Source of the DNA: Mycoplasmatota bacterium
Lineage (GTDB): Bacteria; Bacillota_I; Bacilli_A; Izemoplasmatales; Hujiaoplasmataceae
Assembly: GCA_018622675.1 (NCBI GenBank)
Contig: CP076020.1
Coordinates: 1,302,001-1,366,000 of the forward strand
Reading direction: 5' to 3'
DNA length: 64,000 nt
The translations under genes and the position numbers were made by a program. Within the stretch, counting starts at the first letter, position 1, and every line of letters begins with the position of its first letter. This document shows, piece after piece, positions 16,741 to 25,798 of this stretch. The notes under the pieces are model-generated. The model saw only the letters and a program-made list of their open reading frames with translations. It was not told the DNA's origin and searched no databases.

Positions 16741-17906
16741 ATGATGTTTTTATCTCTTAAATAAATTGTCAATTTCTCAAGACCAGTTATCAGTTGTTCT
16801 TTAGAACACGCTAGACTTGCTCTAACAAAATCTTCTCCGTTACCAAATTTATCACCCTCTGATAAAAAGACACCATACTTCATTAACTCATCAACTAAAT
16901 CTTTAGCATTTAATCCTTTAATATTGACTTTAATCCAAGATAGATAAGTTCCCTCTAATGGGAAGACTAAAAATAAATTATTGTATTGATGGAGATAGGA
17001 TTTCATATATTCATAATTGGCTTGAATATGCTTATTTTGAGCCTTTAACCATTTAAAACCATCTTTATATGCGGTTTTTAAGGCAGTTAATGCTAATAGA
17101 TTTGGTGTCGTTAAATGCAGTCTCATATATTCATCTTTAAGAATCTCATTGATGGATTCATTTTCAACAATGATTTGTGCGATTTGTAAGCCTGCAATAT
17201 TAAAAACCTTTGTTGGCGCAGATATAACAATAATTTTGTCATAGATATGAAAATAAGTCCCTAAACTAGTAAACTTATATCCGGGCATGATAATATCCGA
17301 ATGAATTTCATCAGAAATCAAAAGCACTTGATATTTCTTTGCTAAATCCACTAGGGTTTTCAGTTCTTTTTCAGTCCACACTCTACCTACTGGATTATGA
17401 GGATTACACAAAACAAAGGTTTTTGAACCGTTTTTAAATAATTTTTCAATATGTTTAAAATCCATTTTGTATTGTAGGTCTTCTAATCCTAGAGGGCTTT
17501 CCAAAACATGTCTTTGATTGGCTTCTATAACAGGTTTAAAAACGTGATAAACAGGTGTTTGGATGATAATGTCATCATTTATATTGCTTAGTTTGTCAAT
17601 AACAACACTTAAGGCATTTAAGACTGTTGGGACCGGAATAATTGATTTTTTTGTAATATTCACATCATATCTTTTTTTATACCAAGAAATAATAATATCC
17701 TCATAATCTTCGCCTCTGCCAGCGTATCCGAAGGCACCATGCTTTACACGATCAAGCAATGCTTTTTTTATCACAGGTGCAGTTTGATAATCACTATCTG
17801 CAATGGAAAAAGTATAACATTCTCTTCCTTGGCATTTCTCTTCAGCTAAGCGCCATTTTATTGAATCAGTATTTTTTCTATTTAATGTTTTAAACCAATC
17901 ACTCAT
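16737..17906 (-). CDS. MalY/PatB-type PLP-dependent aminotransferase / C-S lyase
   Basis: 389 aa, fold-type I. Family motifs: FSIADSDYQTAPVI near the N-terminus (WVADMDF in MalY), CNPHNPVGRVWT, ISDEIHSDI and the PLP lysine in ISAPTKVFNIAGLQ (about Lys233). MalY/PatB enzymes act as cystathionine beta-lyases or cysteine-S-conjugate lyases. The ATG at 17906 follows AGGAG; the frame extends to 17927 without a ribosome site. The specific substrate cannot be told from sequence. Confidence 0.9.
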   Translation of the reverse strand: MSDWFKTLNRKNTDSIKWRLAEEKCQGRECYTFSIADSDYQTAPVIKKALLDRVKHGAFGYAGRGEDYEDIIISWYKKRYDVNITKKSIIPVPTVLNALSVVIDKLSNINDDIIIQTPVYHVFKPVIEANQRHVLESPLGLEDLQYKMDFKHIEKLFKNGSKTFVLCNPHNPVGRVWTEKELKTLVDLAKKYQVLLISDEIHSDIIMPGYKFTSLGTYFHIYDKIIVISAPTKVFNIAGLQIAQIIVENESINEILKDEYMRLHLTTPNLLALTALKTAYKDGFKWLKAQNKHIQANYEYMKSYLHQYNNLFLVFPLEGTYLSWIKVNIKGLNAKDLVDELMKYGVFLSEGDKFGNGEDFVRASLACSKEQLITGLEKLTIYLRDKNII

Positions 17907-17938
17907 ATAAACACTCCTATCTTTCACTCATCAATGTT

Positions 17939-18898
17939 TTAGTATTTAATATTGTCTCTTCCATCTTCTTTAGCTTCATACATTAAATCATCTGCTTTTT
18001 TGATGATCTCATCTATAGAGTCATTTTCTTGATAAGTTGTGACTCCCATACTAACTGTAATATGCCCTACTTGCGGTATATCCATCTTTTTTATAATCTT
18101 TCTTAACCTTTTAGCGACTTTAACGGCTCCATCTTGTTTAGTATCTGGCAACAACAAAAAGAACTCTTCTCCACCGTATCTACATACAATATCTTCTGAT
18201 CTTTTATCTTCTATAATAATTTCTGCTAATTTTCTTAAGACATCGTCTCCGACTAAATGCCCATAAGTATCATTGATATTTTTAAAATGATCAATATCAA
18301 ACATTATCATTGAAAAAGTCTCCTTGGAATCATTAAATATTTGTATAAGTTCTCCAAGTTTTTTATACATAGTCCTTCTATTAAATACACTTGTTAGCGC
18401 ATCCCTTTCAGAAAGAAATCTTAATTGTTCTTCAATTAATTTACTTTCAGTAACATCAAACACTATACCTTGCACTAATAAAACATTCCCAGATGAATCT
18501 CTTTTAGTAATGGTTCCTCTGTCGTAAAACCAAAGATAATGCCCATCTTTATGTTGAATTCTATATTCCACTTCGTATACATCAGATTTTCCTGATAAAT
18601 GTGATCTCATATTATCCATGACGCGTTCATAGTCGTCTGGATGTAATTTGCTAGTGAAAAACTCAAAGCCCACTTGTCCCACATGTTCAGGGTTATAACC
18701 CAAGGTTATGACTTTTTTATCGTTAAAAACAACTTTATTATCTTTGGTATACCAATACCATTGTCCCAAGTTTCCTGCCCATGGAAACTCTACAAAAAAC
18801 TTGTCATCTTCCTTTTCTAAAAGATCAGATAATTGGTTTTCTAATTCATATATTTTTTTTACTAAATCTTCTTTTTCCCATGTAACATATTTATTCAT
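17939..18898 (-). CDS. PAS-GGDEF diguanylate cyclase
   Basis: 319 aa, soluble. Short N-terminal coiled coil (KKIYELENQLSDLLEKE), a PAS_3 domain (YHLWFYDRG-like HYLWFYDRGTITKRD and IVFDVTESKLIEEQL), then a GGDEF domain with CRYGGEEFFLLLP. An RSED motif five residues before GGEEF is a canonical RxxD inhibitory site, in contrast to the GGDEF protein at 4060. It should make cyclic di-GMP. No EAL or HD-GYP hydrolase is seen in the window. Confidence 0.92.
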   Translation of the reverse strand: MNKYVTWEKEDLVKKIYELENQLSDLLEKEDDKFFVEFPWAGNLGQWYWYTKDNKVVFNDKKVITLGYNPEHVGQVGFEFFTSKLHPDDYERVMDNMRSHLSGKSDVYEVEYRIQHKDGHYLWFYDRGTITKRDSSGNVLLVQGIVFDVTESKLIEEQLRFLSERDALTSVFNRRTMYKKLGELIQIFNDSKETFSMIMFDIDHFKNINDTYGHLVGDDVLRKLAEIIIEDKRSEDIVCRYGGEEFFLLLPDTKQDGAVKVAKRLRKIIKKMDIPQVGHITVSMGVTTYQENDSIDEIIKKADDLMYEAKEDGRDNIKY

Positions 18899-18919
18899 TT
18901 AGAGCCCCCTTCAAAGCTA

Positions 18920-19930
18920 TTATAACCATTTCCTTTTTTTAAAATACCAAACCATGAAACTAATCACTAGTATACAAAATAAAACAAAAATCCAAACTGC
19001 ATGTTGATATGACAATATCTCAAAATGAATAAAATTCATCCCAAAAAAACCTGTTAAAAAAGATAAAGGAATAAATATCGCAGAAAATAAAGTTAATGTT
19101 GTCATAATTTTATTCATTTTATTTGATTGATTGTTAATGTTAACATCAACAAGGTTTCTTAAGTTTTCACGAGCTGAATTTATTTGAGAGTCTAAGCGAT
19201 TCAAATGATCAATCAAATCATGAAAATATTCATGGTTTACTTCTTTGATAAAAACATGTTGCCTCATCATCAGCCTATCAAGTTGTTCTAAAAGATAATA
19301 AACATTATTTTTTAACCTAATAAATGATTTTCTTACCAAATAAAATTCTTCTTGCGGAAGTATTTGTTCATTTAAGGTTACATCTTCGAAACGATTAATG
19401 ACATCATTAAGTCTATCAAATACATCAATATGATTATCAGTTATTAAATCAAGAATTTGGTAAAATAAAAAGTCACTCGACTTCTTTCTTAAGTCATCAT
19501 AAGTTTCTAAAGCTTTAATGGTTGTCTCCAAATACCAAGGATCATCTTCATGAAAGCTAATGACAATATGTTCAGTACAAATCATAGACATATATTCACG
19601 CTTGTAATCATTTTCTTTAATAAATAAACCATGGATGACACTAAAGAGATAATTATCTTTGATATCAATTTTTTCTCTTTGACTTACATTGAAAATATCT
19701 TCAAAAATTAATGAATCTATATCAAAAGTATTTTTTAATTCTTCAATCTTATTTATATCTGTCAAGCCGATGACTTGTATATAACTTTTATACCCAGGTT
19801 TTTGATTGAAATTACTGGTTTCGATGACTGAATGTTCATTATAAAGAAAATGTCTGATAGTTGTTTTTTTATTTTGATGTTTTCCTGAATAAATTGGTGA
19901 TTTAGGTGTGAAATAATTCTTAATTTTCAT
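18920..19930 (-). CDS. corA: CorA-family magnesium/cobalt transporter
   Basis: 336 aa. Long acidic cytoplasmic domain, then the stalk helix (NVNINNQSNKMNKIMTTLT) and two C-terminal transmembrane helices with the CorA signature GMN (297-299, in GFFGMNF) between them. The C-terminal KKRKW basic patch is typical. Pentameric Mg2+ channel. Its start overlaps the end of the alkyltransferase-like gene by 11 nt, so the two are cotranscribed. Confidence 0.93.
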   Translation of the reverse strand: MKIKNYFTPKSPIYSGKHQNKKTTIRHFLYNEHSVIETSNFNQKPGYKSYIQVIGLTDINKIEELKNTFDIDSLIFEDIFNVSQREKIDIKDNYLFSVIHGLFIKENDYKREYMSMICTEHIVISFHEDDPWYLETTIKALETYDDLRKKSSDFLFYQILDLITDNHIDVFDRLNDVINRFEDVTLNEQILPQEEFYLVRKSFIRLKNNVYYLLEQLDRLMMRQHVFIKEVNHEYFHDLIDHLNRLDSQINSARENLRNLVDVNINNQSNKMNKIMTTLTLFSAIFIPLSFLTGFFGMNFIHFEILSYQHAVWIFVLFCILVISFMVWYFKKRKWL

Positions 19931-20240
19931 TGTTCTCCTCTTCTAAATATATTGAATATTCTCTTAGGTTTACTGTATTATTTTTGAAAATTATACCTTC
20001 ATCTATCAACATAGATTTTTGAATAATTCCTAATTCTCCACCAAGACTAATCTTTCCTTGAGCGTTGATGATGCGGTGCCAAGGAAGCTTTTCCTTTTGA
20101 CTCATAGAATGAAGAATTCTAGAGACTTGTCTTGCGCCAAAAGGATTGCCAGCATTAAATGCCACTTGACCATAAGTCATAACTTTCCCCTTTGGAATAT
20201 CTTTTACAATTTTAATGACCTGCTTTGTAAATTCTTCCAT
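19920..20240 (-). CDS. Alkyltransferase-like protein (ATL), MGMT fold without catalytic Cys
   Basis: 106 aa. DNA-binding half of O6-alkylguanine transferase: IPKGKVMTYGQVA, NPFGARQVSRIL and PWHRIINAQGKIS. The MGMT active site is PCHR; here it is PWHR (Trp54), the hallmark of ATL proteins, which bind O6-alkylguanine and recruit nucleotide excision repair instead of repairing it. First gene of an operon with corA. Full length for the ATL family. Confidence 0.93.
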   Translation of the reverse strand: MEEFTKQVIKIVKDIPKGKVMTYGQVAFNAGNPFGARQVSRILHSMSQKEKLPWHRIINAQGKISLGGELGIIQKSMLIDEGIIFKNNTVNLREYSIYLEEENNEN

Positions 20241-20444
20241 CTCTTCCCCTTTATTTACTTTATTTTATCATGATTCCATGAAAATATATACTTAATCAAT
20301 AAATACAACTTATTATTTAAAAAAAATATGTGTAATGATCATTTAACAAAATAAATTCGCTTTTATAAAGTCTATTTTAATTGAATGTACCATATTGACA
20401 TAAACTATGATAAAATTAATGCATATGAATATAGGAGCGATTTT

Positions 20445-21395
20445 ATGACATTTGAATTAAATATAATTAAATGGCTACAAGAAAATAGAAATGGATTATT
20501 GGACTTTTTATTCGAATTTTTCACTCTTTTTGGTGAAGAAGCCATTATTATTGGAATATTAGGTTTAGTTTACTGGTCAATAAATAAGGAATCAGGTAAA
20601 CGTTTAGCTATGACTATCTTTTTATCTATAGGGATCAACAGTATAATCAAAGTTATTATAGCCAGACCTAGACCTTTTTTGGCAGATGAAACAATCACTA
20701 ACCTAAGGCCTGAAACCTCAACAAGTTATTCTATGCCAAGTGGACATACGCAAAGTGCAGCAACCACTTTTTTTGGGTTGGCCTATTTTTTCAAAAAAAG
20801 ATATTTATTAGTATTTGCTATCATCATTACTTTATTGGTTGCTATCAGTCGAATGTATATAGGAGTACATTACTTAAGTGATGTTTTAGTAGGTGCATTT
20901 TTAGGTATTACTTTAGTATATGGTTTAAATTACTTAATCAATAAGATAGAAAATCCACAAAGATTATATAGGTTGATAGGTATTTTAGCTATATTGTCTT
21001 TTCTAATCTTTATTATATCCGAATTTATTAGCGCAAATACTTCTAATATTTTTAATGGTGATTTATTCCGTTATAACTTAGAAACAATCGCTAAAATGAT
21101 TGGTGCTCTAGTTGGGTTTGTTGTTGGTATTGAAATCGAACAAAAATATGTTCACTTTTCCAATCATCAAAATTTAATAAAAAATGTTATTCGTTTTATT
21201 TTAGGGGTTCTTTTGATATTCCTAGTCAGAATTATTTTAAAGGAATTATTCTTATTAATTATCAACCCTGAAAATCTTGTAAACCAGCCGTTTTTGTCAA
21301 TCATTGCTATATTCCTTGACTTCTTAAGATATTTTATAATGGTTGTTATTGGTGTCGGCCTTTATCCTTTATTATTTAAAAAATATAATTTTTAA
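20445..21395 (+). CDS. PAP2-family phosphatase with extra membrane domain
   Basis: 316 aa. The three-part phosphatase signature is complete: KVIIARPRPF, SMPSGHTQS and SRMYIGVHYLSDVLVG. After the usual six-helix PAP2 domain (to about residue 185) there are four more transmembrane helices, an arrangement seen in some phosphatidylglycerophosphatase/undecaprenyl-pyrophosphatase-like proteins. It probably dephosphorylates a lipid phosphate outside the membrane. I chose the ATG at 20445 for AGGAGCG upstream; 20 further codons upstream are open but lack a ribosome site. Confidence 0.87.
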   Translation: MTFELNIIKWLQENRNGLLDFLFEFFTLFGEEAIIIGILGLVYWSINKESGKRLAMTIFLSIGINSIIKVIIARPRPFLADETITNLRPETSTSYSMPSGHTQSAATTFFGLAYFFKKRYLLVFAIIITLLVAISRMYIGVHYLSDVLVGAFLGITLVYGLNYLINKIENPQRLYRLIGILAILSFLIFIISEFISANTSNIFNGDLFRYNLETIAKMIGALVGFVVGIEIEQKYVHFSNHQNLIKNVIRFILGVLLIFLVRIILKELFLLIINPENLVNQPFLSIIAIFLDFLRYFIMVVIGVGLYPLLFKKYNF

Positions 21396-21443
21396 TTTAG
21401 TGCTTGTTTTTTTAAATAGACTTTGGTAGCATATAAATAGGTT

Positions 21444-21513
21444 GTATTATATATGATTGAAAATAAGGTTCAATTGTTTCTACCCCATACCGTAAATAAT
21501 GGGACTATAATAC
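21444..21513 (+). ncRNA. Purine riboswitch aptamer, guanine class
   Basis: P1 GTATTATA (21444-21451) pairs with TATAATAC (21506-21513). P2 is ATTGAA/TTCAAT around the AATAAGG loop; the junction has GTTTCTACC; P3 (CCCAT/ATGGG) encloses CCGTAAA; the 3' junction is GACTAT. The C in GACTAT (U in adenine switches) points to guanine/hypoxanthine. It lies 72 nt before an NCS2 guanine/hypoxanthine permease. The expression platform is not clear; no strong terminator is seen before the start, so control may be translational. Confidence 0.93.
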
Positions 21514-21585
21514 TTATATTACTTAGAATCTTTCTTAATTTTTGCTTATGATACAGCCAAAAAATATATAGGAGGGATTTTTTTT

Positions 21586-22965
21586 ATGCAGTTTTTCAAA
21601 AAACTATTCAAACTTGAAGAACGATCGTCTAATATTCAAACAGAATTATTAGCTGGTTTAACGACTTTTCTTGCAATGGCCTACATTTTACCTGTAAACT
21701 CATCTATGTTAGGAGCTGCTGGTGTGCCTGTAGGTGGTGTCTTTTTTGCAACCGCTATATCAGCTGCAATCGCATCTATTGTTATGGGTATATATGCTAA
21801 CTATCCAGTTGCTTTAGCACCTGGTATGGGACTTAACGCCTTTTTCACATTTTCGTTGGTAGGACTTTATGGCTTGTCTTGGCAAGCAGCATTAGCAGCG
21901 GTAATGGTGGGGGGCGTTTTATTTTTAATCATTTCTTTAACCGGATTAAGAAAAACGATTATCAATGCCATTCCAAAGAGTCTAAAATATTCAGTTGGCG
22001 CTGGTATTGGTTTCTTCATAACATTCATCGGTTTAAAAAGTGCAGGTATTATTGTTGGAGATGCTAATACTTTAGTAAAATTAGGGGATTTTTCTCACCC
22101 AACAGTATTACTTGGAATTTTTGGAATCGTATTAGTCGTTATTTTATTTTCATTAAAAATAAAATTTGCTTTGATTATTTCAATTGTAGCTACAGCTGTT
22201 ATTGGTCTTATCTTAAATGCATTTAACGTTGATATGATGCCAAGTTATTCTAGTGAAGGTGTTACTAGTCTTTGGGGAGATGTTGGTAATACAATCGGAC
22301 AGGGATTCACAGGTTTTAAAGAATTGTTCCAAAACCCAGAAGTCATTCTCATTCTCTTTACTCTCTTGTTTGTTGATTTCTTTGATACCTCAGGCACTTT
22401 AATGGCAGTGGGATCACAAGCTGGATTAATGAATGAAGATGGTGAATTAGTTGACTCAGATAGAGCATTAATTGCAGATAGTGTTGGTACTATTGTAGGT
22501 GGTGTTTTCGGTACTTCTACAGTCACTTCCTATATTGAATCTGCTACAGGAATTGAACAGGGAGGTAAAACTGGTTTATCTGCTGTTACAGTTGGGGTTT
22601 TATTTATTATTGCTGTTGCTATCTATCCATTACTCAGTATTGTTAATGGTGTTGTTGTAGGTTTCAATGATTTTGGAGAACCAATTATCTTTTCGCCAGT
22701 AACAGCTATGGCCCTTGTGTTAGTTGGTGCTCTTATGGTTAAACAATTAAAAGATATTGATTGGAATGATACACCTATTTTAGTTTCCACCTTCTTTACA
22801 ATTATTTTTATGGTACTATCATATTCAATTGCTACAGGTATCGCTTTAGGATTTATCATTTATACAGTTTCAATGATTGCTTCGAAGAGATACAAAGAAG
22901 TTCATCCGATGATGTATGGTTTAACCGTACTGTTTATCATTTCAACAATATTTGGTGTTATTTAA
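21586..22965 (+). CDS. NCS2 family guanine/hypoxanthine permease (AzgA/PbuG-like)
   Basis: 459 aa, 12-14 transmembrane segments. AzgA-type motifs: TELLAGLTTFLAMAYILPVN, PVALAPGMGLNAFF, FVDFFDTSGTLMAVG and TSTVTSYIESATGIEQGGKTGL (core SATGIEQGGKTG). Imports guanine/hypoxanthine with protons. It is directly downstream of a guanine-class riboswitch, which would switch it off when guanine is plentiful. AGGAGGG precedes the ATG. Confidence 0.94.
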   Translation: MQFFKKLFKLEERSSNIQTELLAGLTTFLAMAYILPVNSSMLGAAGVPVGGVFFATAISAAIASIVMGIYANYPVALAPGMGLNAFFTFSLVGLYGLSWQAALAAVMVGGVLFLIISLTGLRKTIINAIPKSLKYSVGAGIGFFITFIGLKSAGIIVGDANTLVKLGDFSHPTVLLGIFGIVLVVILFSLKIKFALIISIVATAVIGLILNAFNVDMMPSYSSEGVTSLWGDVGNTIGQGFTGFKELFQNPEVILILFTLLFVDFFDTSGTLMAVGSQAGLMNEDGELVDSDRALIADSVGTIVGGVFGTSTVTSYIESATGIEQGGKTGLSAVTVGVLFIIAVAIYPLLSIVNGVVVGFNDFGEPIIFSPVTAMALVLVGALMVKQLKDIDWNDTPILVSTFFTIIFMVLSYSIATGIALGFIIYTVSMIASKRYKEVHPMMYGLTVLFIISTIFGVI

Positions 22966-22970
22966 TATTT

Positions 22971-22998
22971 AAAGAGACAATTTTTTGTCTCTTTTTTT
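22971..22998 (+). terminator. Terminator between the two purine/pyrimidine permeases
   Basis: AAAGAGACAA (22971-22980) pairs with TTGTCTCTTT (22985-22994), followed by T residues. Only about 30 nt remain before the uracil permease start, so expression of that gene probably depends on read-through. Confidence 0.85.
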
Positions 22999-23026
22999 TG
23001 AAATAAAATATAGAAAGAGGTTATTA

Positions 23027-24292
23027 ATGGAAAGAAATTTAATTATCGGTATTCAAGAAAAACCGAAATCAATTCTACAATGGATTGTACTGAGTCTTCA
23101 ACATGTTTTCGCTATGTTTGGTGCTACAATTTTAGTACCTATCATCACTGGTCTTGATTCTAGTGTTGCTTTAGTGGCAAGTGGGGTTGGTACCCTCATT
23201 TATATTATTATGACTAAAGGAAAAGTTCCTGTCTACTTAGGATCAAGTTTTGCCTATATATCAGCTATTTCGATTGCGGGAGAAATGAATGGTTATTCTT
23301 CTGCTTATGTTGGTTTAATGCTTGTTGGTATAGTCTATGTTATTGTTGCTTTCATCATAAGAATATTTGGAAGTGAATGGATAAAAAAACTGTTACCGCC
23401 AATTGTTATTGGTCCAATGATTATTATTATCGGTTTATACTTATCGCCTATAGCAATAGGTTACTCTGGTCTAGATGGCAGCAAGGATATTTATGCTATG
23501 TTATTAGCTTTGATAACTTTTTCAACTATCGTTATTATCAGTATCTTTGGAAAAGGGTTTTACAGAATTATTCCCTTTATTATCGCTATAATTGTAGGTT
23601 ACATTAGTGCGGTATTGTTCGGTGTAATAGATTTAACAGTGGCTTTTGAAGGTGTTAAATTTTTTGAATTACCTAATTTTCAATTCTTAGGAACATATAA
23701 ATTAGATTTTAGTGCAGCATTATTATTCCTGCCTATTGCATTTGTAACTATATCGGAGCATATCGGTGATCATATTGTTTTAGGTGAAGTAACACAAGAA
23801 GATTTTCTAGAAAATCCAGGTTTAAAGAATACTTTGACTGGAGATGGTATAGCAACTTTTGTTAGTGCAGCTATAGGGGGACCGGCCAATACTACATACG
23901 GCGAAAACACAGGTGTTGTGGCAATGACAAAAGTAGGCAGTGTTTATGTCATAGCTTTGGCTGCTATATTTGCAATATTACTAGGTTTCTTTGGTTATGT
24001 CCAAGCCTTTATCGCTAGCATCCCAGAATCAGTTTTAGGAGGTATGACAATCATCCTTTATGGACTTATTGCAAGTAATGGAATAAAAGTTCTCATTAAG
24101 TCTAAAGTAAATATGGCAAGCATGAGAAATTTAATCATTGTGTCGACTATGCTAATTATTGGATTAGGAGGAGCAATGATTCCAATCAATGATGCCTCTG
24201 ATTTATCAGGTATGAGTTTAGCCGCAATTTTCGGTATTATTTTAAACCTATTGCTTCCAAAAGAAAAAACAGACAAAGAAAGTAGTCAATAA
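23027..24292 (+). CDS. Uracil permease-like NCS2 transporter (UraA/PyrP)
   Basis: 421 aa. LQHVFAMFGATILVPIITGLD is represented by the core QHVFAMFGATILVP, the UraA N-terminal motif, together with GSSFAYISAI, ISEHIGD, LTGDGIATFVSAAIGGP and ANTTYGENTGVVAMTKV. These place it in the uracil/xanthine branch of NCS2; UraA-like uracil uptake is most likely. I chose the ATG at 23027 (GAAAGAGG upstream). It follows the guanine permease and may be co-controlled by its riboswitch. Confidence 0.9.
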   Translation: MERNLIIGIQEKPKSILQWIVLSLQHVFAMFGATILVPIITGLDSSVALVASGVGTLIYIIMTKGKVPVYLGSSFAYISAISIAGEMNGYSSAYVGLMLVGIVYVIVAFIIRIFGSEWIKKLLPPIVIGPMIIIIGLYLSPIAIGYSGLDGSKDIYAMLLALITFSTIVIISIFGKGFYRIIPFIIAIIVGYISAVLFGVIDLTVAFEGVKFFELPNFQFLGTYKLDFSAALLFLPIAFVTISEHIGDHIVLGEVTQEDFLENPGLKNTLTGDGIATFVSAAIGGPANTTYGENTGVVAMTKVGSVYVIALAAIFAILLGFFGYVQAFIASIPESVLGGMTIILYGLIASNGIKVLIKSKVNMASMRNLIIVSTMLIIGLGGAMIPINDASDLSGMSLAAIFGIILNLLLPKEKTDKESSQ

Positions 24293-24294
24293 AC

Positions 24295-24323
24295 TTGTCT
24301 AAAAAAACAAATTATGCTATAAT
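24295..24323 (+). promoter_or_regulatory. Promoter of riboswitch-controlled exchanger
   Basis: TTGTCT (24295-24300), 17-nt spacer, TATAAT (24318-24323), about 12 nt before the riboswitch RNA begins. The -35 overlaps the codon end region of the uracil permease gene. Confidence 0.65.
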
Positions 24324-24334
24324 TATTTTGCTTT

Positions 24335-24465
24335 TTTAATGGGGAGTAACTACCAATTTTGGTGATAAAGTCAACACACGATGATTTCATCTGGCTTTAT
24401 CCTTTGTTTAACAAAGATGTAAGACCATTAACAGACATATTGTCCTTGTTAATGGTCTTTTTATT
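24335..24465 (+). ncRNA. yybP-ykoY (Mn2+) riboswitch with terminator
   Basis: Conserved GGGGAGTA (24341-24348) followed by a short ACCAA/TTGGT hairpin, then GATAAAG (24364-24370) pairing with CTTTATC (24395-24401) around TCAACACACGATG. These match the yybP-ykoY manganese-sensing RNA. It ends in a 12-bp terminator: AAGACCATTAAC (24421-24432) with GTTAATGGTCTT (24448-24459) and a T-run. The genes known to be under this RNA export or handle Mn2+, which fits the exchanger 19 nt downstream. Identity is from recalled consensus, not a covariance search. Confidence 0.8.
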
Positions 24466-24483
24466 GTGAAAGGAAGAATTATT

Positions 24484-25449
24484 ATGACATATATACTACT
24501 AATTATAGGTTTTTTAATTTTAATCAAAGGTGCAGATTTTTTTGTGGATGGTTCAGCTGGAATTGCCAAGCATTTTAAGATTCCACCAATCATCATTGGT
24601 TTAACAATCGTTGCTTTTGGTACCAGTGCGCCAGAAGCTGCAGTTAGTATTTCAGCCGCACTTAATAATACAGAAAGTATTTCTGTAGGTAATATTGTTG
24701 GATCAAATATTATTAACATTTCTTTAATCATAGGTCTAACTGCTTTTATTTTTCCATTAAAAGTATCAAAAGCAACGATTGTTAAGGAGATACCTCTTGC
24801 ACTGTTAGGAAGTGTAGCTTTACTCATTTTATTATCAGATATATCATTATCTAATAATATGATAAACACTTTAAGTAGAGCTGATGGTTTAATACTTCTT
24901 GCCTTCTTTAGTGTATTTTTATATTACATTATTGAAGTAGCACTCAAAAACCAAAGTGGGGGGACCTACTTAATTGAGTCAGATAGCCCTAAAACTTCAA
25001 ATCTAAAGAAAGATATTCCTTTTACAATCATTGGTTTATCCGGTATTATCCTTGGAGGATGGTTAGTAGTTAAAGAAAGCCAATCAATTGCTTTGTCGCT
25101 TGGAATGAGTGAAACACTAGTTGGATTAACCATCGTTGCCGTAGGTACATCTTTACCAGAACTTGTTACAGCTATTACTGCTGCATTAAAAAAACAAAGT
25201 GAAATTGCTTTAGGTAATGTAATCGGTAGTAACATTTTTAATACATTCTTTGTTTTAGGTCTTACATCCACAATAACGCCTCTTATTGTGGAAACAAAAA
25301 TCATTTTTGATGTAATATTAATGCTAGTGTTAACTATTATTCTCTTAGTATTTTCACATACTCATAAACGAACACTCAATAAAACAGAAGGGGTTTTACT
25401 ATCTCTAATTTATATCACATATCTTATATATATTATTGTTAGAAATTAA
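24484..25449 (+). CDS. CaCA-family Na+(or H+)/divalent cation exchanger (YrbG-like)
   Basis: 321 aa with about ten transmembrane segments in two inverted halves. Each half has the alpha-repeat: GLTIVAFGTSAPEAAVSISAAL (core AFGTSAPEA) with SVGNIVGSNIINI, and GLTIVAVGTSLPELVTAITAAL (core GTSLPE) with ALGNVIGSNIFNTFF. These are the ion-binding Glu and Ser/Asn sites of Na+/Ca2+ exchangers. The upstream yybP-ykoY RNA suggests Mn2+ is a physiological substrate, so it may be a manganese exporter. The ATG at 24484 follows AAAGGAAG. Confidence 0.9.
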   Translation: MTYILLIIGFLILIKGADFFVDGSAGIAKHFKIPPIIIGLTIVAFGTSAPEAAVSISAALNNTESISVGNIVGSNIINISLIIGLTAFIFPLKVSKATIVKEIPLALLGSVALLILLSDISLSNNMINTLSRADGLILLAFFSVFLYYIIEVALKNQSGGTYLIESDSPKTSNLKKDIPFTIIGLSGIILGGWLVVKESQSIALSLGMSETLVGLTIVAVGTSLPELVTAITAALKKQSEIALGNVIGSNIFNTFFVLGLTSTITPLIVETKIIFDVILMLVLTIILLVFSHTHKRTLNKTEGVLLSLIYITYLIYIIVRN

Positions 25450-25468
25450 AATAACCTATTCATTATTA

Positions 25469-25530
25469 TAAAATGGAACCTATAAAATATACACAGCAAA
25501 AAAACAGTGTAATTTATAGGTTCCATTTTA
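25469..25530. terminator. Long bidirectional terminator
   Basis: An 18-bp perfect stem (25469-25486 with 25513-25530) plus a TACAC/GTGTA inner stem, flanked by A/T runs. It serves the exchanger gene on the plus strand and the tRNA-Ala transcript on the minus strand. Confidence 0.88.
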
Positions 25531-25591
25531 ATCAGAGTGTTCAGTTTAGTATACCATATCTCCAACTTTTGGAAGCCAGGTCAAATGCTAA

Positions 25592-25667
25592 TGGTGGAGA
25601 CGATGGGGCTCGAACCCACGACCTCATGGCTGCCAGCCATACGCTCTCCCAGCTGAGCTACGCCCCC
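25592..25667 (-). tRNA. tRNA-Ala (GGC)
   Basis: 76 nt with encoded CCA. Acceptor GGGGGCG pairs with CGTCTCC and includes the G3-U70 pair that defines alanine tRNAs. Anticodon loop CTGGCAG gives GGC; T-loop TTCGAGC. A promoter-like TTGATT-17-TATAAT lies on the minus strand at 25705-25677. Confidence 0.95.
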
Positions 25668-25798
25668 ATTAAAAATATTATATCTATCTATGGTAACAAA
25701 ATCAATATTAATTATTCAGAATACTATAGATTTTTTTTAAGGGCTCATGTAATATATATATAACATTATGTTATCATTAGTTTATAAGGGAGATTATA

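Noticed and set aside
25473-25763. Plus-strand ORF of 96 aa
   Set aside because: It runs through the terminator and the antisense of tRNA-Ala.
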